Assembly: GCF_004193775.1 (NCBI RefSeq)
Contig: NC_041007.1
Span: 22,589,501 to 22,653,500 of the forward strand
Reading direction: 5' to 3'
DNA length: 64,000 bases
Source: Glycine soja
Lineage: Eukaryota; Streptophyta; Magnoliopsida; Fabales; Fabaceae
In this document: positions 59,735-64,000 of the stretch, piece by piece
Layout: each line of letters opens with the position of its first letter
How positions within the stretch are numbered: position 1 is the first letter of the stretch
Position numbers and translations under genes: made by a program
The notes under the pieces: model-generated
Database searches by the model: none
What the model was told of the DNA's origin: nothing
Seen by the model: the letters and a program-made list of their open reading frames with translations, nothing else

Positions 59735-60966
59735 GATTATACCACAGTATCCAACCGTGAATCGGTGTTATTTATCCAAATAAATAATGTGTTCATAAGA
59801 ATATTTATGTACAAATTATCTGAATTAATCATTTATTTCATTTCAGCATTAATCATTTACTTCCTAACAGTGCACTATCAAAACATGGTACAACCAAAAA
59901 TTTGACAAACAGTGCACCCAATAGGGTGTTTAGAATCCAAATTAATCCCTAATTCAATCCGACCCAATTATATTAACTTGAATCTTTTAAATGTTTGGAT
60001 CAAACTTTCAATTTAATTATACCATAGTATCCAACTGTAAATCGGTGTTATTTATCCAAATAATGTGTTCATAAGAATATTTATGTACAAATTATTTGCA
60101 CTAATCATTTATTTCATTTCAGTACTAATCATTTACTTCCTAACAGAATAGATCAAAACATGGCACAATCAAGAATTTGATGGGATAATTTATAAATTTG
60201 TAACGTTAAAATAGCACAAAAATACTGCATCCAATAGGATGTTCAGAATCCAAATTAATCCCTAATTCAATCCGACCCAATTATATTAACTTGAATCTTC
60301 TAAATGTTTGGGTCAAACTCAACCCAATTTAATTATACGACAATATCCAACTGTGAATCGGTGTTATCTATCCAAATAATGTGTTCATAAGAATATTTAT
60401 GTATAAATTATCTACACTAATCATTTATTTCATTTCAACACTAATCATTTACTGCCTAACAGAGCGCGACCAAAACATGGCACAACCAAGAATTTGACGG
60501 GATAATTTGTAAATTTGTAACGTTAAAATAGCATAAAAAATACTGCACCCAATAGGGTATTCAGAATCCAAATTAATCCCTAATTCAATCCGACCCAATT
60601 ATATTAACTTAAATCTTCTAAATGTTTGGGTCAAACTCGACATAATTTAATTATACCATAGTATCCAATTGTGAATCGGTGTTATTTATCCAAATAATGT
60701 GTTCATAAGAATATTTATGTACAAATTATTTGCACTAATCATTTATTTCATTTCAGCACTAATCATTTACTTCCGAACAGAGCACGATCAAAACATGGTA
60801 CAACCAAGAATTTGATGGAATAATTTGTAAATTTGTAACGTTAAAATAGCACAAAAAATACTACACCCAATAGGGTATTCAGAATCCAAATTAATCCCTA
60901 ATTCAATCCGACCTAATTATATTAACTTGAATCTTTGAATTGTTTGGGTCAAACTTGACCCAATTT
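59735..60966. repeat. Tandem array, 4 copies of ~316 bp, in the ENOD93 3' flank
   Basis: Copies 59735-60014 (280, with a ~36-bp deletion), 60015-60330 (316), 60331-60648 (318) and 60649-60966 (318). Landmark phrases GAATCGGTGTTATTTATCC, GCACTAATCATTTATTTC and CAATCCGACCCAATTATATT repeat in each. The first copy begins 28 bp after the ENOD93 stop. Only that copy has AATAAA (59779-59784), through an extra four bases. No coding capacity. Confidence 0.92.
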
Positions 60967-61575
60967 AATTAAGATCCAACCATATACAGGTTGGATAACA
61001 AGTTTTTTTTTCAACCCAATCTAACTCATACCATATAATTAAATTTATTATTATATATAAATTAATTATTAAATATAAAACACATTAACTTTTACTCCAC
61101 ATAGTTTATTAAATTAAACCACCCATGGTTTTTTTTTCTTTTCTAAATTGTAATTTTTGTCCTTGTCTTGATTTGTTTATGTTTTCTCATGATAATACAA
61201 TACTTTATTTTTATCTAAAATAAAAACATTATATTAGCATTGAAATCATTAATTTTATTAGTTAAAAATATTATCACAATTTAATTTCTTTTGAGTGCAT
61301 TTAATCATTATATACTTATAAAATGTTAGACAAAAATAAAAGTATTATTCTAAAAAAATTTAATTTTTACCAAAAAATTAAATATTTAGACCCAATTAAC
61401 CTAATTCATTTATGATCGGGTTGGATTGGGTCGTATATGCAAAAAAAAGATTACACAAACCCGACCCAACCCGTGAACACCTCAAGCACCCAAGTTTTAA
61501 TCATAACTCAACACACAAAATGGCCTTTAGGCCCTTCTATGAATAAAAACAAAACTCAACACACAAAAGTTTGAA
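60967..61575. other. AT-rich spacer with GACCCAA/TTGGGTC blocks
   Basis: No ORF. Short blocks such as GGGTTGGATTGGGTCG (61418) and CCCGACCCAACCCG (61462) echo, partly in reverse, the ACCCAATT phrases of the neighbouring array. Confidence 0.5.
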
Positions 61576-62179
61576 GGGATTTTTTGCCTGCACTCATCAT
61601 TTTTCATCTTCACCCTGCACTGAAAGTAAAAAACCAAAAACACCCTTACGTATAACCTATACGAATTGCGAATTCATAATGGACTTACCCTAAGTTTACA
61701 TAATAGGTCAATTATATTATAAAATAATTAATGTCGTTATATATAACACTAAATTTTTTAATGTATATTTAATGCACATATAAGTTTACATAATAAATTT
61801 TGTGATAATTTTGATCTAATAATTAATTTTTTTACATATATAAATTTTTATTAAACCTATGATTTTTATTTAAAATTTATATTTATAAAAATTTTAGATT
61901 AAAATTAATTGTAACAAGGCCAAAAACAAAAACATACTTAATGTAATAATATTTACACAAATATTATAAAAAATTATAACTAAATTTATTAAAAATAACA
62001 TTAAAAATATTTTTTTGAATTTTTTGAAAATATTTTAGGTTATACAGATTAACAATCCGTATGATTCTTACGGATTGCAAATCCATATGTTTTGAAATAT
62101 TTCAAAAAGGGATAATTTTAGAATATTCCAAAAAGTATTGGGTGTAGAAGATTTTATTTTGGTGTAGAAAGAAAATCCC
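61576..62179. mobile_element. Possible MITE-like element with degenerate inverted ends
   Basis: The left end GGGATTTTTTGCCTGCACTC and the reverse complement of the right end, GGGATTTTCTTTCTACACC, remain similar for about 45 bp. The inside is very AT-rich with TACGGATTGCAAATCC-type phrases near both sides. No clear target duplication and no ORF. Confidence 0.35.
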
Positions 62180-62314
62180 AAATATCAATATGAGTATATG
62201 TGAACATAAATTAATTTGTCATTTGGGCAAGGGGCATTTTGTGAATTGAAAAAAATACACATGTCATCATTAATGATGTGTCAATTTCTCATTGGTGGGA
62301 CAAGAAAGTAGGAC
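62180..62314. other. Short spacer
   Basis: Nothing recognised. Confidence 0.5.
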
Positions 62315-62749
62315 TGTTGATTTAAATCAAATCCTACATAATATGGGTAGGTGGATAAATGGGGTGTGGTCTTGTAAGTTATAGTGAAGGAAACTAATAG
62401 TAATCCAAACATACAGGAACATCAAGAGCACAAGAGCAACAAGGAATTGGACCACAACAGGCCCAAAAGGAATACCAGAAAACCCACACGCTTCAATGAC
62501 TTCGTTTGAAGCTACTAAGCAAGCATTAAATCTATTCTGTTATGCCCACTAACTATTTCCAATATCCCTCCCATTTAGTTAGTTGTTATAATAAAAGAAT
62601 ATACATTATGTTATGAATTTTTTAGCACTACAAGCCAAAGTTAGTTACATCTTTGGTGTAAAAATCTTTGTATAAATAAGGGAGTATGAATGATAATGAA
62701 GGCAGAACAAAATTTTACCCCATTCACCTTTGTAGTCTTACTTCTCACA
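62315..62749 (+). repeat. I 5' LTR (left edge tentative)
   Basis: The right end CTCACA is followed by the leader typical of this family (GTGTAAGAACCTATCAATTG). TATA-like TGTATAAATA at 62671-62680. The left edge is placed at a TGTTG but cannot be checked without the other LTR. Confidence 0.55.
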
Positions 62750-62784
62750 GTGTAAGAACCTATCAATTGGTCTGACCTACCCCT

Positions 62785-64000
62785 ATGCCGCCACCAGAGC
62801 AAAATACCAGGCAGGCCACCATTGACCGCTTAGACGAGGTGACCACTCGCCTGACCCAGGGCCATTCCTCCCTAGCACAAAACCTTGCTCAAATCCAAGC
62901 CACCACGAACGTTAAGTTCGACTCTATTCTCAAGAAATTAGCTGCTATAACCATCGTTCCCTCCTCTCCTTCTTCCTCGCCGATACCAACTTCACCTTTT
63001 TTTTCTCAGCCCCATATGAAACTGGACGTCCCACGTTTGATGGACACGATCCCATCGAGTGGATCTTCAAAGCTTCGCAGTTCTTTGACTACCAAGGGAT
63101 CCCATACCACAAACACCTTACGGTCGCTTCCTTCTACATGGAGAGACTAGCATTGTGCTGGTACCAATGGATGTTGGGGAACAGTTTCCTCACATCCTAG
63201 ACAGGAATGCTTGAAACCCTCGACTTGTGTTTTGCCCTAGCTTATTACGATGATCCTTCTGGCACCTTGTTTAAACTTCAGCAGCAGAGCTCCATCAATG
63301 ATAATCTTACAGAGTTTGAACGTCTTGCCAACAAAATTGTTGGCTCCCTATCCTTTCTTCTAAGTTGCTTCGTCTTCGACTTGACCCCAGACTTGCGTCG
63401 GGAGGTGCAGGCTCTCCAACCTTTATCGTTGACACAAGTCACGGCCCTGTCCAAGCTTCAGGAAACAAAACTCCTTGGTCGCCATCCCAGTTCTTACCCC
63501 TCACCACAGCCTCGTTACCAATCATCACCAAACCCAATTTCTCCCATACCCAAACCAAACACAACCCTAGCCCCTAAAATTCCTTTCAAACATCTCACCT
63601 CCGAGGAAATGGCTCTCCGGTGCAACCAAGGACTTTGTTATCATTATGATGACAAATGGATTCATGGCCATCGTATTAAACCTCGGTTGCATCTCTTAAT
63701 TGCAGACGAGGACATCGAACCCTTTGCATCGAGTTCTGACGCCCTTTCCTTCCCACCAGACCACCTCGAACCTCCAGAACTAGACCCAGACCTCGACCCA
63801 CTCCCCTAAATCAGTTTGCACACTATAGACGACATCGTGACGCCTGACACCTTTTGTCTGTATGGTCTCCTACAACAGCATCGTCTCGTTATCCCGATCG
63901 ACGAGGGCAATACTCATAACTTTATTCAGTCCCGCATTGCTCAATTTCTTTACTTGGATGCTTCCCCGTTAGAGACCCTGGGCATTATGGTAGGTGACGA
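62785..64000 (+). pseudogene. I gag-protease, broken
   Basis: Starts MPPPEQNTRQATIDRLDEVT, a coiled-coil N-terminus. A single-base loss near 63030 shifts the frame, which then reads DPIEWIFKASQFFDYQGIPY and SFYMERLALCWYQWML, the gag domain, to a TAG (about 63197). The 63207-63809 frame holds FALAYYDDPSGTLFKLQQ, LTEFERLANKIVGSLSFLL and RREVQALQPLSLTQVTALSK, then a damaged zinc knuckle (CYHYDDKWIHGHRIK) and LHLLIADEDIEP. After a TAA at 63807 come ISLHTIDDI, IPIDEGNTHNFI and the start of protease, where the usual DSGATHNF-type site reads DEGNTHNF. Confidence 0.82.

Larger units (their letters stand above)
62315..64000 (+). mobile_element. I: Ty3/gypsy chromovirus, 5' end (continues off the right edge)
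   Basis: A probable LTR ending CTTCTCACA at 62749, a short leader with a weak primer-like TTGGTCTGACC (62768), then gag and the start of protease. The element runs out of the window at 64000 in the protease region. It sits 1.3 kb downstream of the ENOD93 array. Confidence 0.78.

Noticed and set aside
60967..61575. Possible fifth array copy
   Set aside because: Only short GACCCAA blocks recur; the landmark phrases of the 316-bp unit are absent.

Overview
The window reads as plant nuclear DNA, almost certainly from a legume and most likely soybean (Glycine). Three things point there: a four-exon gene encoding an ENOD93 (early nodulin N-93) protein at 58.06-59.71 kb, several Ogre/Tat-type LTR retrotransposons of the kind that fills legume pericentromeres, and AT-rich DNA with TA microsatellites. 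No bacterial-style operons, rRNA, tRNA or CRISPR arrays were seen. The species call rests on recognition only, with no search run.

About 50 kb of the 64 kb is retrotransposon, much of it nested. From the left: (A1) the 5' half of a minus-strand Ogre-like element (1-6585: gag start, upstream DUF7745-type ORF1, tRNA primer site, 2253-bp LTR) has landed in (K) a minus-strand Ty1/copia gag-pol fragment (6586-8774). Next come a 52-bp duplication and (J) the 3' end of another minus-strand Ogre-like element, with its LTR edge at 9869 and a hairpin-unit array. (B) A plus-strand chromodomain Ty3/gypsy element (10983-44946) sits in that array. Its 5' LTR holds (C), a complete minus-strand chromovirus (11993-23709). 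The integrase of C holds (D), a solo LTR with target-site duplication (TSD) AAAGT, and D holds (F), a solo Ogre-like LTR with TSD TTTTG. The gag of B holds (A2), a pol-less plus-strand Ogre-like element (25825-36115), and (G), a solo LTR with TSD GCCAC. The integrase of B holds (E), a solo LTR of the D family with TSD TTCCT.

Right of B lie diverged LTR remnants (45-48.2 kb), a decayed plus-strand copia element (H, 48430-55494) carrying solo LTR G2 (TSD TAATT), an AT-rich spacer, the ENOD93 gene, a 4 x ~316-bp tandem array starting within 30 bp of its stop codon, a possible MITE, and the 5' end of another chromovirus (I, from about 62.3 kb to the window edge).

The only gene that looks functional for the host is ENOD93; every retroelement coding region here is broken or cut off by the window. 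I did not find a clear new multi-gene system. The most unusual signals are structural: family-specific short palindromes placed just upstream of the predicted TATA box in several unrelated LTR families, arrays of small hairpin units at the 3' ends of Ogre-like elements, and a strong excess of TAG nonsense codons in element B that fits cytosine-deamination decay.
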